From Kiloniellaceae bacterium (GTDB lineage Bacteria > Pseudomonadota > Alphaproteobacteria > Kiloniellales > Kiloniellaceae), in assembly GCA_009377535.1 (NCBI GenBank), contig WHTV01000016.1:1-61271 (forward strand): a DNA stretch of 61,271 nucleotides, read 5' to 3'. Positions within the stretch are counted from its first letter, which is position 1; each line of letters opens with the position of its first letter. The position numbers were made by a program, and so were the translations under genes. This document shows, piece after piece, positions 26,797 through 36,320 of the stretch. The notes under the pieces are model-generated. The model was not told the DNA's origin. It searched no databases and saw nothing but the letters and a program-made list of their open reading frames with translations.

Positions 26797-28524
26797 GTGA
26801 CCAGACCCGCCGCCAACGGCACCAGGGTGAACGACGACTGCCCGCGGGCGATGACCCCTCTCGAGACGGCGCTGCGCGCTTCGGGCGACATCGTCTATGA
26901 GTGGGACCTCGCCAGCGACCGCATCGTCTTCACCGGGGATACCACCTCGCTCTTCGACAGCGGCAAGGCAAAGGTCCCGGCGACCGGCGAGGACCTGCAG
27001 ACGCGCATCAATCCTGAAGACGTGCCGCGCCGCCGCCGCGCGCTGTCGGATCACTTCGCCGGCACCTGCGCTTACGACTGCGAGTTTCGCCTGCGCACCC
27101 GGCAGGGCGAATTCCAGTGGCTGCACGATCGCGGCGCCGTGGAGTTCTCGCCGGCGGGCACGCCTTCGCGCATGGCCGGCGTGATCCGCCTGGTGACGCT
27201 GCGCAAGCAACAGGAAGAGCGCCTCGAGTATCTCGCCAACTTCGATGACCTGACCGGCCACTTCAACAAGGTGCGTCTGCGCGAGGCGCTGGAGCACGCC
27301 CTGGCGCAGTCGCAGCGCTTCGGCCAGACCGGTGTCTACATGGTGATCGGCGTCGACCATCTCGATCGCATCAACACCGGCTACGGCTACGAGACCGGCA
27401 ATGCGGTCCTGCTCGAGCTCGGCCGGCGCCTCGACAACCACCTGCGTGCCGCCGACGTCATCGGCCGGCCCGGCGGCGACTTCTTCGGCGCCATCCTCAG
27501 CGCCTGCAGCGAGGATGCCGCCCTGGCTGCCGCCGAGCGCGTGCTGCAGTCGATGCGCGACAATCCGATCACCGTCGGCGGCGACAACGTGCACGTCACC
27601 GTGTCGATCGGCGCGGTCGCCTTCCCAAATGAGAGCAAGACCGCGGTTGACGCCATGACCAAGGCGGAAAGCGCCATGCAGCAGGCCAAGACCGCGGGTC
27701 GCGACTGTCTGCGCTTCTTCGCGCTGTCGGAGGAACAACGCCAGGGTTACCGCGCCAGCATGGACATCGGTGAGGAAGTGCAGCTCGCCCTGAAGGAGAA
27801 CCGCATCGTCCTCGCCCACCAACCGGTCGTCGATGCGGCCAGCCACGAGACCCGCTACTACGAGTGCCTGGTGCGCATGGTCGGTCGCGACGGCAGCCTG
27901 GTGCCGGCCGCGCAATTCGTTCCGGCCATCGAGGAGCTCGGTCTCATGCGCTCCATCGACAACCGGGTGCGCGACCTGGCGATCCTCGAGCTGGAGCGCC
28001 ATCCCGACCTCTCGCTCGCCATCAACATCTCCGGCTTGACCGCCACCGAGCGCTCGTGGTTCCGTGGCCTGGTGGCGCGCCTCAAGGACCACAGCAACAT
28101 TGCCACCCGCCTGCTCGTCGAGATCACCGAGACCGCAGCCTTGCGGGACATCGATGAGACCTCGCGCTTTGTCTCATCTCTGCGCGCGCTGGGCTGCAAG
28201 GTGGCGCTGGACGATTTCGGCTCCGGCTTCACCACCTTCCATCACCTGAAGGCGTTGACGGTCGACGTGGTGAAGATCGATGGCTCCTTCATCCGCAACA
28301 TCTCGACGGACACGGAAAACCAGATCTTCATCCACAATCTGCTGGCGCTCGCCCGGGCGCTCGGCGTGTCCACCGTGGCCGAGTGCGTGGAAACCCGCGC
28401 CGGCGCCGACTATCTCACCGGTATCGGCATCGACCTGCTGCAGGGCTACTACTTCGGCCGCCCCGAGGTCGACGGCCATCTCGGCCGGCAGCGCCCGGCC
28501 CTGGCCGCCGCCGGCACCCGCTAG
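26797..28524 (+). CDS. PAS-GGDEF-EAL protein, predicted c-di-GMP phosphodiesterase
   Basis: A 575-residue soluble protein. PAS covers about residues 20-140. The GGDEF domain (about 145-305) has a degenerate active site, GGDFF at 226-230, while the inhibitory RxxD site (RAAD, 217-220) is intact, so it probably binds but does not make c-di-GMP. The EAL domain (about 325-565) keeps the catalytic set: Glu356 (ECL in place of EAL), Asn410, Glu442, Asp472-Asp473, Lys493, Glu529 and Gln549. Prediction: allosterically regulated phosphodiesterase. GTG 26797 has AGGAGAGGAG upstream. Confidence 0.9.
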   Translation: MTRPAANGTRVNDDCPRAMTPLETALRASGDIVYEWDLASDRIVFTGDTTSLFDSGKAKVPATGEDLQTRINPEDVPRRRRALSDHFAGTCAYDCEFRLRTRQGEFQWLHDRGAVEFSPAGTPSRMAGVIRLVTLRKQQEERLEYLANFDDLTGHFNKVRLREALEHALAQSQRFGQTGVYMVIGVDHLDRINTGYGYETGNAVLLELGRRLDNHLRAADVIGRPGGDFFGAILSACSEDAALAAAERVLQSMRDNPITVGGDNVHVTVSIGAVAFPNESKTAVDAMTKAESAMQQAKTAGRDCLRFFALSEEQRQGYRASMDIGEEVQLALKENRIVLAHQPVVDAASHETRYYECLVRMVGRDGSLVPAAQFVPAIEELGLMRSIDNRVRDLAILELERHPDLSLAINISGLTATERSWFRGLVARLKDHSNIATRLLVEITETAALRDIDETSRFVSSLRALGCKVALDDFGSGFTTFHHLKALTVDVVKIDGSFIRNISTDTENQIFIHNLLALARALGVSTVAECVETRAGADYLTGIGIDLLQGYYFGRPEVDGHLGRQRPALAAAGTR

Positions 28525-28554
28525 CGCGACCGAGAAAGGGCCGGCCTCAGCCGT

Positions 28555-29205
28555 TCAGGACTTGTCTTTGTTGAGGCTGTCGATCTGCCTTTGCAGCTGA
28601 TCGATCTGCGACTTCAGGGCATCCAGCGATTCCTTGGCGCCGCTGCCCTGTGCAGCTCCGGCAGCGGGTTGCGCGGCCGGCCCGTCGGAGGGTTTGCCCT
28701 CGCCGGGCTTGCCTTCGCCGGCCGCGCCGAAGGGGGAGAACATACGCAGCGCGCTCTCGAAGAGCGCCATGTTCTGCTTGCTGACCTCTTCCAGGTTGCC
28801 GAACGGGAAGATGCCGCCGAAGGTTTCCTGCATCGACTGGCGCATGCGGTCCTGGTTTTGGGAGAAAGCCTCCATCATGTGTTCCAGGTAGCTCGGCACC
28901 ATCCACTGCATGGAATCGCCATAGAAGGAAATCAGCTGCCGCAGGAAATTGATCGGCAGCAGGTTCTGTCCCTTGGACTCTTCCTCGACGATAATCTGCG
29001 TCAGCACGGCGCGGGTGATGTCATCGCCGCTCTTGGCGTCGTAGACCACGAAGTCGACATCCTGCTGCACCATCTGGCAGAGGTGGTCGAGGGTGACGTA
29101 ACTGCTGGTTGCCGTGTTGTAGAGCCGACGGTTCGCATACTTCTTGATGATGATCGGCCCGTCGCCGTTACGCTGCTTCTTGCTGTTCTTCTCGGAGCCC
29201 GCCAA
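28555..29205 (-). CDS. phaR: Polyhydroxyalkanoate synthesis repressor PhaR
   Basis: A 216-residue regulator that represses phasin/PHB genes and is released by nascent PHB granules. The PHB/PHA accumulation DNA-binding domain is near the N-terminus, 'IIIKKYANRRLYNTATSSYV', followed by the 'FLRQLISFYGDSMQWMVPSY' accumulation-regulator region. The C-terminus is a Pro/Gly/Ala spacer and a coiled coil ('SQIDQLQRQIDSLNKDKS'). I place the start at TTG 29205 (GGAAAGG nine nt upstream); ATG 29262 would add 19 Arg-rich residues. Divergent from phaM-like/phaC. Confidence 0.88.
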   Translation of the reverse strand: MAGSEKNSKKQRNGDGPIIIKKYANRRLYNTATSSYVTLDHLCQMVQQDVDFVVYDAKSGDDITRAVLTQIIVEEESKGQNLLPINFLRQLISFYGDSMQWMVPSYLEHMMEAFSQNQDRMRQSMQETFGGIFPFGNLEEVSKQNMALFESALRMFSPFGAAGEGKPGEGKPSDGPAAQPAAGAAQGSGAKESLDALKSQIDQLQRQIDSLNKDKS

Positions 29206-29601
29206 GTTCCAAAGCCTTTCCCGTCGCGCGCCCTGTTCCAGGAGTATCGTTCGGCGCGGCATCCGCAGGTCGGAGACGGCGCTTCATGGAGCGGGCAAGG
29301 ACGTGTTTCCCTGCAGTTTCGGCTGCGGACGGTCCGGCCGCCTGCGCTGCATTTGATCATTGCGTCTGTTGCGCGGATCTGCCGGATGTTTCTACCGCAC
29401 ATGCTAATGGGATATTGCTGCGCCGCGTCAAGGACTGTCAACGCCTAGAGCCCCTTCCGCCCGGATTGGACCAATTCTGTTCCCAGTCGGCTCGAGGGAC
29501 AGGCCAACCGCGGAGTCTGGCCACTCTTGCTGCGCTGGCCAGGCCGCGCGGGCGAAGGCTATACTCCGCCGCGAGTGGGCAGCAAGGGTCAGGAAGTCGG
29601 G

Positions 29602-30078
29602 ATGCCTGATGATACGCCGAAGCAGTCGTCGCAGGATCTGGAGGATCTCGCGCGGCGCTACGTCGACCTCTGGCAGGACCAGATGACGGCCCTGGCGGCC
29701 GATCCGGACTTTGCCGAATCGCTGCAGAAGATGTTGGCCGCCATGGGGGTCGCCGCCAGCGGCCTGCCGGCGATGTGGTCGGCTTGGCCGGCAGCCCTGA
29801 CCGGCGTGATGGCGGCCGCCAGGCCGATACCGCCCGGCGGCGGCGATCTTGATGAGAGACAGAATGCCTATGGTAAGTCAGCAGGCGCAGCAACCGGGGG
29901 TAGCCGAACGTCCGCCGCGCCTGGGTCCGCGGCCGCTGCCTCTGCACCTCATGGCGGCGGGCCTGACCTGGGCGGCCTCGCGGAACGGCTTGCCGCTCTG
30001 GAACAGCGGATCCTTGCCCTGGAAGGGGGAACTGGTGGCGCGGGCCGCCGCGCTAAGGGAAAACCTAAACGGGACTGA
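29602..30078 (+). CDS. PhaM/PhaE-like small PHB-associated protein
   Basis: A 158-residue protein with an acidic helical N-terminus (SQDLEDLARRYVDLWQDQMT), a helix over the 'LQKMLAAMGVAASG' region, a Gly/Ala/Ser-rich linker (about 80-120), a short coiled coil ('GLAERLAALEQRILALEG') and a basic tail ('RRAKGKPKRD'). This layout resembles PhaM-type synthase activators that bridge PHB synthase and DNA. The 3' part from about 29864 is also read in the +2 frame by the synthase-like gene, an unusual long overlap. Assignment rests on layout and context. Confidence 0.65.
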   Translation: MPDDTPKQSSQDLEDLARRYVDLWQDQMTALAADPDFAESLQKMLAAMGVAASGLPAMWSAWPAALTGVMAAARPIPPGGGDLDERQNAYGKSAGAATGGSRTSAAPGSAAAASAPHGGGPDLGGLAERLAALEQRILALEGGTGGAGRRAKGKPKRD

Positions 30079-31153
30079 CCTCACCGTCTTCGCCGAGGCG
30101 GTGGAGAACGAGGTGACCGGGCGTCTCGCCGCCCTGGCCGCCGGCATCGAGGCCTATCGCCATCACCCCTATCACCGCGATCTCGCCGACCCGCCGGCGA
30201 TCTGGCAGGAAGGCTCCTGCCGGCTGCTCGACTACGGCGCCCTGCCCGAGGCGCGCTCCGGCGGCGCGGCGGTGCTGGTGGTCCCCTCGCTGATCAACCG
30301 TGCCTATGTGCTCGATCTCACCGCCGAGCGCTCCCTGCTGCGCTGGCTGGCGCGTCAGGGCCTGCGCCCGCTGCTGCTCGACTGGGGCCGCCCGGGCGCC
30401 GAGGAGCGCGGCTTCACCCTTACCGACTACATCGCCGGGCGGCTCGAACGCGCACTCGACGCGCTGCGCGAAGATGCGAAGGCACGGGACCGCGTGCCGC
30501 CCGTGGTGCTCGGCTACTGCATGGGCGGTCTGCTGGCCCTCGGCCTCGCGCTGCGCCGCCAGGCCGACCTGGGGGGGCTCGTCCTGCTGGCGACGCCCTG
30601 GGACTTCCATGCGGAGAATGCGCCGCACAGCCGCATGGCGGCGGCCAGCCTGCCGCTCGTGGCGCCCTTGATGGAGGTCGCCGGCGAGATGCCGGTCGAC
30701 CTGCTGCAGGCGCTGTTCTCCAGCCTCGACCCGCACCTCGTGGTGCGCAAGTTCCTCGCCTTCGGGCGGCTCGACCCGACGAGCCGCAAGGCCCAGGACT
30801 TCGTCGCGCTGGAGGACTGGCTGAACGACGGCGTGCCGCTGGCGGCCCCGGTGGCGCGCGAATGCCTGGGGCAGTGGTACGGCGAGAACACGACGGCCAA
30901 GGGCCGCTGGCGGCTCGCCGGCACGGTCGTCGATCCTGCACGATTGGCGTTGCCGACGCTCTGCGTCGTTCCGGCGCAGGATCGTATCGTGCCGCCGGCT
31001 TCGGCGAGCGCCCTGGCGGCGGCCATCCCCGGCGCCGAGCGCATCACGCCGGCGGTCGGGCACATCGGGATGGTGGTCAGCGCCCAGGCGGAAAAGGCGG
31101 TCTGGCAATCGCTCTTGACCTGGATCAGCGCCCGCAGCGGGCCGGCGCGCTAA
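29864..31153 (+). CDS. PHA synthase-like alpha/beta hydrolase (short PhaC-like)
   Basis: A 429-residue alpha/beta hydrolase with a PhaC-type lipase box 'GYCMGG' in which the nucleophile is Cys219, not Ser. Asp373 (AQDRIVPP) and His400 (GHIGM) complete the triad. The N-terminal 'RLGPRPLPLHLMAAGLTWAA' matches related alphaproteobacterial proteins. It is much shorter than class I PhaC (about 560-600 residues), closer to class III. The start is uncertain (29852, 29864 or 29870, all inside the upstream gene). Its place before phaA and phaB supports a role in PHB synthesis or turnover. Confidence 0.82.
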   Translation: MPMVSQQAQQPGVAERPPRLGPRPLPLHLMAAGLTWAASRNGLPLWNSGSLPWKGELVARAAALRENLNGTDLTVFAEAVENEVTGRLAALAAGIEAYRHHPYHRDLADPPAIWQEGSCRLLDYGALPEARSGGAAVLVVPSLINRAYVLDLTAERSLLRWLARQGLRPLLLDWGRPGAEERGFTLTDYIAGRLERALDALREDAKARDRVPPVVLGYCMGGLLALGLALRRQADLGGLVLLATPWDFHAENAPHSRMAAASLPLVAPLMEVAGEMPVDLLQALFSSLDPHLVVRKFLAFGRLDPTSRKAQDFVALEDWLNDGVPLAAPVARECLGQWYGENTTAKGRWRLAGTVVDPARLALPTLCVVPAQDRIVPPASASALAAAIPGAERITPAVGHIGMVVSAQAEKAVWQSLLTWISARSGPAR

Positions 31154-31163
31154 GGCGGTGCCA

Positions 31164-31178
31164 TCGGGGTTCCCCCGA
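31164..31178 (+). other. Short hairpin after the phaC-like gene
   Basis: TCGGGG-TTC-CCCCGA forms a perfect 6-bp stem with a 3-nt loop, 11 nt after the phaC-like stop. No T-run follows, so it may be a weak pause or processing site rather than a strong terminator. Confidence 0.4.
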
Positions 31179-31291
31179 GGCGTGCCTTGCGCCGGGGGAG
31201 GGTCTGTCCTTATATCTGGGCAGAGACCGATGAATGAGCGCGCGCCCGTTAGCGGCGCTTGCGTGACCGCCAGAAGGGAGAATTCCGAAAG

Positions 31292-32467
<1,176 letters not shown>

Positions 32468-32517
32468 GCCGCGCGGGATGCGGCCGGCGCGACCCTATAC
32501 CGCGCCTCTGTCCACCG

Positions 32518-32531
32518 GGCGCTTCGGCGCC
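32518..32531 (+). other. UUCG-tetraloop hairpin between phaA and phaB
   Basis: GGCGC-TTCG-GCGCC is a short stem with the very stable C(UUCG)G loop in the 218-nt phaA-phaB gap. There is no T-run, so it is more likely an mRNA boundary or stabiliser than an intrinsic terminator. Confidence 0.45.
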
Positions 32532-32685
32532 GGCTCGGCAGCCGCACGGGATTGCTTTGATTGATAAATACCCTCTCAGTCGGCGGTGCGCGCAGTTGGC
32601 GGCAGAGTCGATCCATGGTTTGATGGGGGCGTAATCAGACCGCCATCGCAGGCGGCGATCAACCGAGAAGCGGGGAGGCTCGACA

Positions 32686-33411
32686 ATGGCGCACGTGGCT
32701 CTGGTGACGGGGGGGACCCGGGGAATCGGTGCGGCAATTTCCATAGCTCTGCAGAAGGCCGGCTATGCGGTGGCCGCCACCTACGGCGGCAACGACGAGG
32801 CCGCCGGCAAGTTCAAGGACGAACACGGCATCGCCGTCTACAAGTGGGATGTCAGCGATTTCGCGGCCTGCAAGGAAGGCGTCGCCAAGGTGGAGGCCGA
32901 TCTCGGCCCGGTCGACGTGCTGGTGAACAACGCCGGCATCACGCGCGACGGCGTGCTGCATCGCATGGAACCCGAGGCCTGGCGCACGGTGATCGCCACC
33001 AATCTCGACTCCCTGTTCAACATGACCCGTAACGTCATCGACGGCATGCGCGCGCGTGGCTACGGCCGGGTCATCTCGATCTCCTCGATCAATGGCCAGA
33101 AGGGCCAGTTCGGCCAGTCCAACTACTCTGCCGCCAAGGCCGGCGTGTTCGGCTTCACCAAGGCGGTGGCACAGGAAAACGCCGCCAAGGGCATCACCGT
33201 GAACGCCATCGCCCCGGGCTATATCGCCACCGAGATGGTGCGCGCGGTGCCGGAGGAGGTGCTCAATACGAAGATCCTGCCGCTCATCCCGGTCGGCCGG
33301 CTCGGCGAGCCCGAGGAGATCGCGCGCTGCGTCGTCTTCCTGGCGGCGGAGGAGGCGGGCTTCATCACCGGCTCGACGCTGACCGCCAACGGCGGCCAGT
33401 ACCTGGCCTGA
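32686..33411 (+). CDS. phaB: Acetoacetyl-CoA reductase
   Basis: A 241-residue short-chain dehydrogenase that reduces acetoacetyl-CoA to (R)-3-hydroxybutyryl-CoA with NADPH. Motifs: 'ALVTGGTRGIGAAIS' (cofactor), 'NNAGITRDGVLHRM', catalytic Ser-Tyr-Lys with 'QSNYSAAKAG', and 'GYIATEMVRAVPEEV'. The strong site GGGGAGG precedes the ATG. The phaA neighbour makes PhaB far more likely than FabG. The 218-nt upstream gap could hold a separate promoter. Confidence 0.93.
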   Translation: MAHVALVTGGTRGIGAAISIALQKAGYAVAATYGGNDEAAGKFKDEHGIAVYKWDVSDFAACKEGVAKVEADLGPVDVLVNNAGITRDGVLHRMEPEAWRTVIATNLDSLFNMTRNVIDGMRARGYGRVISISSINGQKGQFGQSNYSAAKAGVFGFTKAVAQENAAKGITVNAIAPGYIATEMVRAVPEEVLNTKILPLIPVGRLGEPEEIARCVVFLAAEEAGFITGSTLTANGGQYLA

Positions 33412-33423
33412 GGCGCGGGGGCC

Positions 33424-33861
33424 TTGGCGGCGAGCGGCCGGCCTCTGCCGCCCGGTCTCTCCGCACCTTCTTCTCTCATGGTGTTCGACGGCGTCTGCGT
33501 GCTGTGCAACGGCGCTGTGCGGTTCATTCTCGCCCATGAGAAGGCGCCGATCTTCAGCTTCACCCCCGTTCAGTCGGACCTGGGCCAGCAAGTGCTGACT
33601 GCCCTCAGCCGCCCGCTCCACGGCAACGACAGCGTGGTGGTCATCGACGGCGGCCGCTATTACCTGAAATCCGATGCCATCGTCCGCCTCGCCCGGGCGC
33701 TGAAGGCGCCGTGGTCGTGGTGCGCGCTGATCCGCTTCTGCCCCCGCGCCTGGCGCGACTGGGCCTACGACCGGCTGGCGCGGAATCGCTACGCCATCTT
33801 CGGCCGCTACGACAGCTGCATGGTGCCTGACGCGGCACTGCGGCAGCGCTTCCCGCAATGA
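33424..33861 (+). CDS. DCC-family thiol-disulfide oxidoreductase-like protein (DUF393)
   Basis: A 145-residue protein with the family's defining 'VFDGVCVLCN' (D-x-x-C-x-x-C) close to the N-terminus and a later 'YYLKSDAIVRLARAL', both typical of DUF393. The DCC motif suggests redox chemistry but no enzymatic activity is firmly established for the family. The start is TTG 33424 or ATG 33478; the latter would leave very little before the motif. It follows phaB by 12 nt and may be cotranscribed with it. Confidence 0.85.
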   Translation: MAASGRPLPPGLSAPSSLMVFDGVCVLCNGAVRFILAHEKAPIFSFTPVQSDLGQQVLTALSRPLHGNDSVVVIDGGRYYLKSDAIVRLARALKAPWSWCALIRFCPRAWRDWAYDRLARNRYAIFGRYDSCMVPDAALRQRFPQ

Positions 33862-33981
33862 GCACCGCGCCGTCCTATAGCCTGCCGCCCGCGGTCCGGT
33901 GGTATGCTAGCGGGGAGAACTCGTGCCGCAAGCCTGAAGCGGCGCCATAACAGCCTTCAACGGACCAAGAGGGAGGACGTC

Positions 33982-34398
33982 ATGCCCCTGGGGCGCTTGA
34001 TCGAATATGAGGACGCCGGCGCCGAAGTGCGCGCGGTCTTCGACGACATCATGGCCACCCGCAAGACCGATTGGGTGAACAACTTCTGGAAGGCGCTGGC
34101 CCAGCACCCGGAGACCTTGCGGCGCACCTGGGAGAGCGTGAAGCAGGTCATGGCGCCGGGTGCCCTCGATCCGCTGACCAAGGAGTTGCTCTACGTCGCG
34201 GTCAGCGTCACCAACAACTGCGACTACTGCATCACTTCGCATACCGCCGGCGCGCGTCTCAAGGGTATGGACGACGCCATGCTGCACGAGCTGATGGCGG
34301 TGGTCGGCATGGCCAACGAAACCAACCGCCTGGCCAATGGCTACCAGATCCCGGTCGACGAGCACCTGCGCGCCGTGGCGCGCGGCGAGGTCGGCTAG
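33982..34398 (+). CDS. Carboxymuconolactone decarboxylase / AhpD-like protein
   Basis: A 138-residue all-helical protein with the AhpD-type redox motif 'NNCDYCITSHTAGARLKG' (C-x-x-C followed by H), which indicates alkylhydroperoxidase-like peroxide or disulfide chemistry rather than gamma-carboxymuconolactone decarboxylation. ATG 33982 has GAGGGAGG upstream. The Nudix gene follows after 10 nt. No phenol or protocatechuate genes are nearby. Confidence 0.87.
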   Translation: MPLGRLIEYEDAGAEVRAVFDDIMATRKTDWVNNFWKALAQHPETLRRTWESVKQVMAPGALDPLTKELLYVAVSVTNNCDYCITSHTAGARLKGMDDAMLHELMAVVGMANETNRLANGYQIPVDEHLRAVARGEVG

Positions 34399-34408
34399 GA
34401 AGCCGCGG

Positions 34409-34840
34409 GTGAACGACTACCCCAACCGTCCGCTGATCGGCGTCGGCGTCGTGGTCTTCAAGGCGGATCGCGTGCTGCTGATCCGCCGCGGCAAGCCGCC
34501 GCGCCAGGGCCAGTGGGCGCTGCCCGGCGGCCGCCAGCGCCTCGGCGAGCGCGTCGCCGAAGCGGCCAGGCGGGAGGTGGCCGAGGAGGCCGGCATCGAG
34601 ATCGAGGTCGGCGCCCTGATCGACGTGGTCGACTCGATCACCCGCGATGCGACCGGCGCGGTCGAGTACCACTACACCCTGGTCGACCTGCTGGCCGAGT
34701 GGCAAGCAGGCGAGGCGCGGGCCGGCCACGACGCCGCCGCGGTCGCCTGGGCCGATCCGGCAGATCTCGCGCCCTATGGCCTCTGGCAGGAAACCGAGCG
34801 CGTCATCGCGCTCGCCCTGCAGCGGCGAAACAATCGCTGA
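34409..34840 (+). CDS. Nudix hydrolase
   Basis: A 143-residue enzyme with a perfect Nudix box: 'GGRQRLGERVAEAARREVAE' continuing to EAGI, i.e. G-x5-E-x7-REVAEEAGI. The N-terminal 'GVGVVVFKADRVLLIRRGKP' and 'QGQWALPGG' match ADP-ribose/NDP-sugar-type pyrophosphatases. GTG 34409 lies 10 nt after the preceding stop, suggesting co-transcription. Exact substrate unknown. Confidence 0.9.
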   Translation: MNDYPNRPLIGVGVVVFKADRVLLIRRGKPPRQGQWALPGGRQRLGERVAEAARREVAEEAGIEIEVGALIDVVDSITRDATGAVEYHYTLVDLLAEWQAGEARAGHDAAAVAWADPADLAPYGLWQETERVIALALQRRNNR

Positions 34841-34876
34841 CTTGTCAGCGCGAGGCGGGGCGGCTATCAGCGCCCT

Positions 34877-35788
34877 ATGACGAGCGTCTCTCCCGACACC
34901 CTTGCCGCCGCCGCGCGGCGCGTGAAGGCGACCCTCATCGGCGGCATCGCCGTGCTGCTGTGGGCGCTGCTGGCGCTCTTCACTACCGGCGCAGCGGGCA
35001 TTCCGCCGTTCCAGCTGCTGGCCATGACCTTCGCGGTCGCCTTCCTGGTGAGCCTTGTCGTGCTGGCCGCGCGCGGCCGGCAGGCCTTCGCCGCCTGGCG
35101 CCAGGCGCCGGCGGTCTGGGCGCTCGGCGTCGGCGGCCTCTTCGGCTACCACTTCTTCTATTTCGTCGCCCTCGGCAACGCGCCGGCGGTCGACGCCAGC
35201 CTCATCGCCTACCTCTGGCCGCTGCTCATCGTGATCTTCTCGGCGCTGCTGCCGGGCGAGCGGCTGCGCTGGTTCCATCTGGCCGGCGCCGTCATGGGCC
35301 TCGCCGGCGCCGGTCTGCTGGTCACCAAGGGCGGCGAGCTCGCCTTCGATGCGCGCTACGGCCTCGGCTACCTCGCCGCGGCCGCCTGTGCGCTGACCTG
35401 GTCCAGCTACTCGGTCTTGAACCGGCGCTTCGGCGCCGTGCCGACTGAGGTGGTCGGCGGCTTTTGCGGCGCCGTCGCGCTGCTCGGCCTGCTCTGCCAC
35501 CTGCTGTGGGAGGCGACGGTGGTGCCGCAGGGCCTGCAGTGGCTGGCGGTGCTGGGCCTCGGCCTGGGGCCGGTGGGCGCCGCCTTCTTCGTGTGGGACT
35601 ACGGCACCAAGCACGGCAACATCCAGGTGCTGGGCGCCCTGTCCTACGCGGCGCCGCTACTCTCGACCCTCATCCTCATCGCCTTCGGCCAGGCCGCAGC
35701 CACTTGGCAGGTGGCCCTGGCCTGCCTGCTCATCGTCGCCGGCGCCCTCGTCGCCTCCAAGGAGATGCTGCGCCGGCGCGCTCGCTAG
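34877..35788 (+). CDS. EamA/DMT family transporter
   Basis: A 303-residue protein with ten predicted TM helices in two EamA repeats, opening 'LIGGIAVLLWALLALFTTGA' and later 'YFVALGNAPAVDASLIAYLW' and 'WSSYSVLNRRFGAVPTEVVG'. It is in the drug/metabolite transporter superfamily and resembles aromatic amino-acid exporter YddG-type members. The last 4 nt overlap the convergent cupin gene. Confidence 0.88.
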   Translation: MTSVSPDTLAAAARRVKATLIGGIAVLLWALLALFTTGAAGIPPFQLLAMTFAVAFLVSLVVLAARGRQAFAAWRQAPAVWALGVGGLFGYHFFYFVALGNAPAVDASLIAYLWPLLIVIFSALLPGERLRWFHLAGAVMGLAGAGLLVTKGGELAFDARYGLGYLAAAACALTWSSYSVLNRRFGAVPTEVVGGFCGAVALLGLLCHLLWEATVVPQGLQWLAVLGLGLGPVGAAFFVWDYGTKHGNIQVLGALSYAAPLLSTLILIAFGQAAATWQVALACLLIVAGALVASKEMLRRRAR

Positions 35789-36234
35789 CGCGCACCCCTG
35801 GGACCGGGCTTCCAGTCCGGCGGCGCCATCTCGAAGCCCTCGAAGCGGAACGCCGGCGCCACGGTGCAGCCGGCGAGCGTCCAGGCGCCCAGGCTCTCCG
35901 CCGCCTGCCAAGCCCCAGCGGGCACCACCACCTGCGGGCGCTGCCGGGCCGCGATATCCGGCCCCAGGATCGGGCGGGCGGTCTGATTGCCGTCCTCGGA
36001 GATCGTCAGGGCCAGGGCCGCGCCGGCGTACCAGTGCCAGACCTCGGCTGCGTCGATCCGGTGCCAGTGCGACCGCTCGCCCGCCTGCAGCAGGTAGTAA
36101 ATCGCCGTCGAGGCACCGCGCGCGGCCGCGCCGGAGTCGACAGTGACGGCATCGCGGAAGCTCTCGCGGTAGTGGCCGCCCTCGGGGTGCGGCTGCAGCC
36201 CGAGTTCGCGGATGATGGCGGCGGCGTCGGTCAT
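35785..36234 (-). CDS. Cupin-fold protein, DUF985 family
   Basis: A 149-residue single-domain cupin. 'LQPHPEGGHYRESFRD' near the N-terminus and 'SHWHRIDAAEVWHWYAG' with the metal-type histidines are diagnostic of DUF985, then 'VVVPAGAWQAAESLG' for the second cupin motif. The function of this family is unsettled. An AGAGAGAG lies before ATG 36234. Confidence 0.88.
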   Translation of the reverse strand: MTDAAAIIRELGLQPHPEGGHYRESFRDAVTVDSGAAARGASTAIYYLLQAGERSHWHRIDAAEVWHWYAGAALALTISEDGNQTARPILGPDIAARQRPQVVVPAGAWQAAESLGAWTLAGCTVAPAFRFEGFEMAPPDWKPGPRGAR

Positions 36235-36320
36235 TGCGCGCTCTCTCTGTTAACTGACTGTCCAGCATAGCAGATCAGGCTGTCGCAGCATCCTCGCTGC
36301 TATGCTAGGCTGATGCCGTC

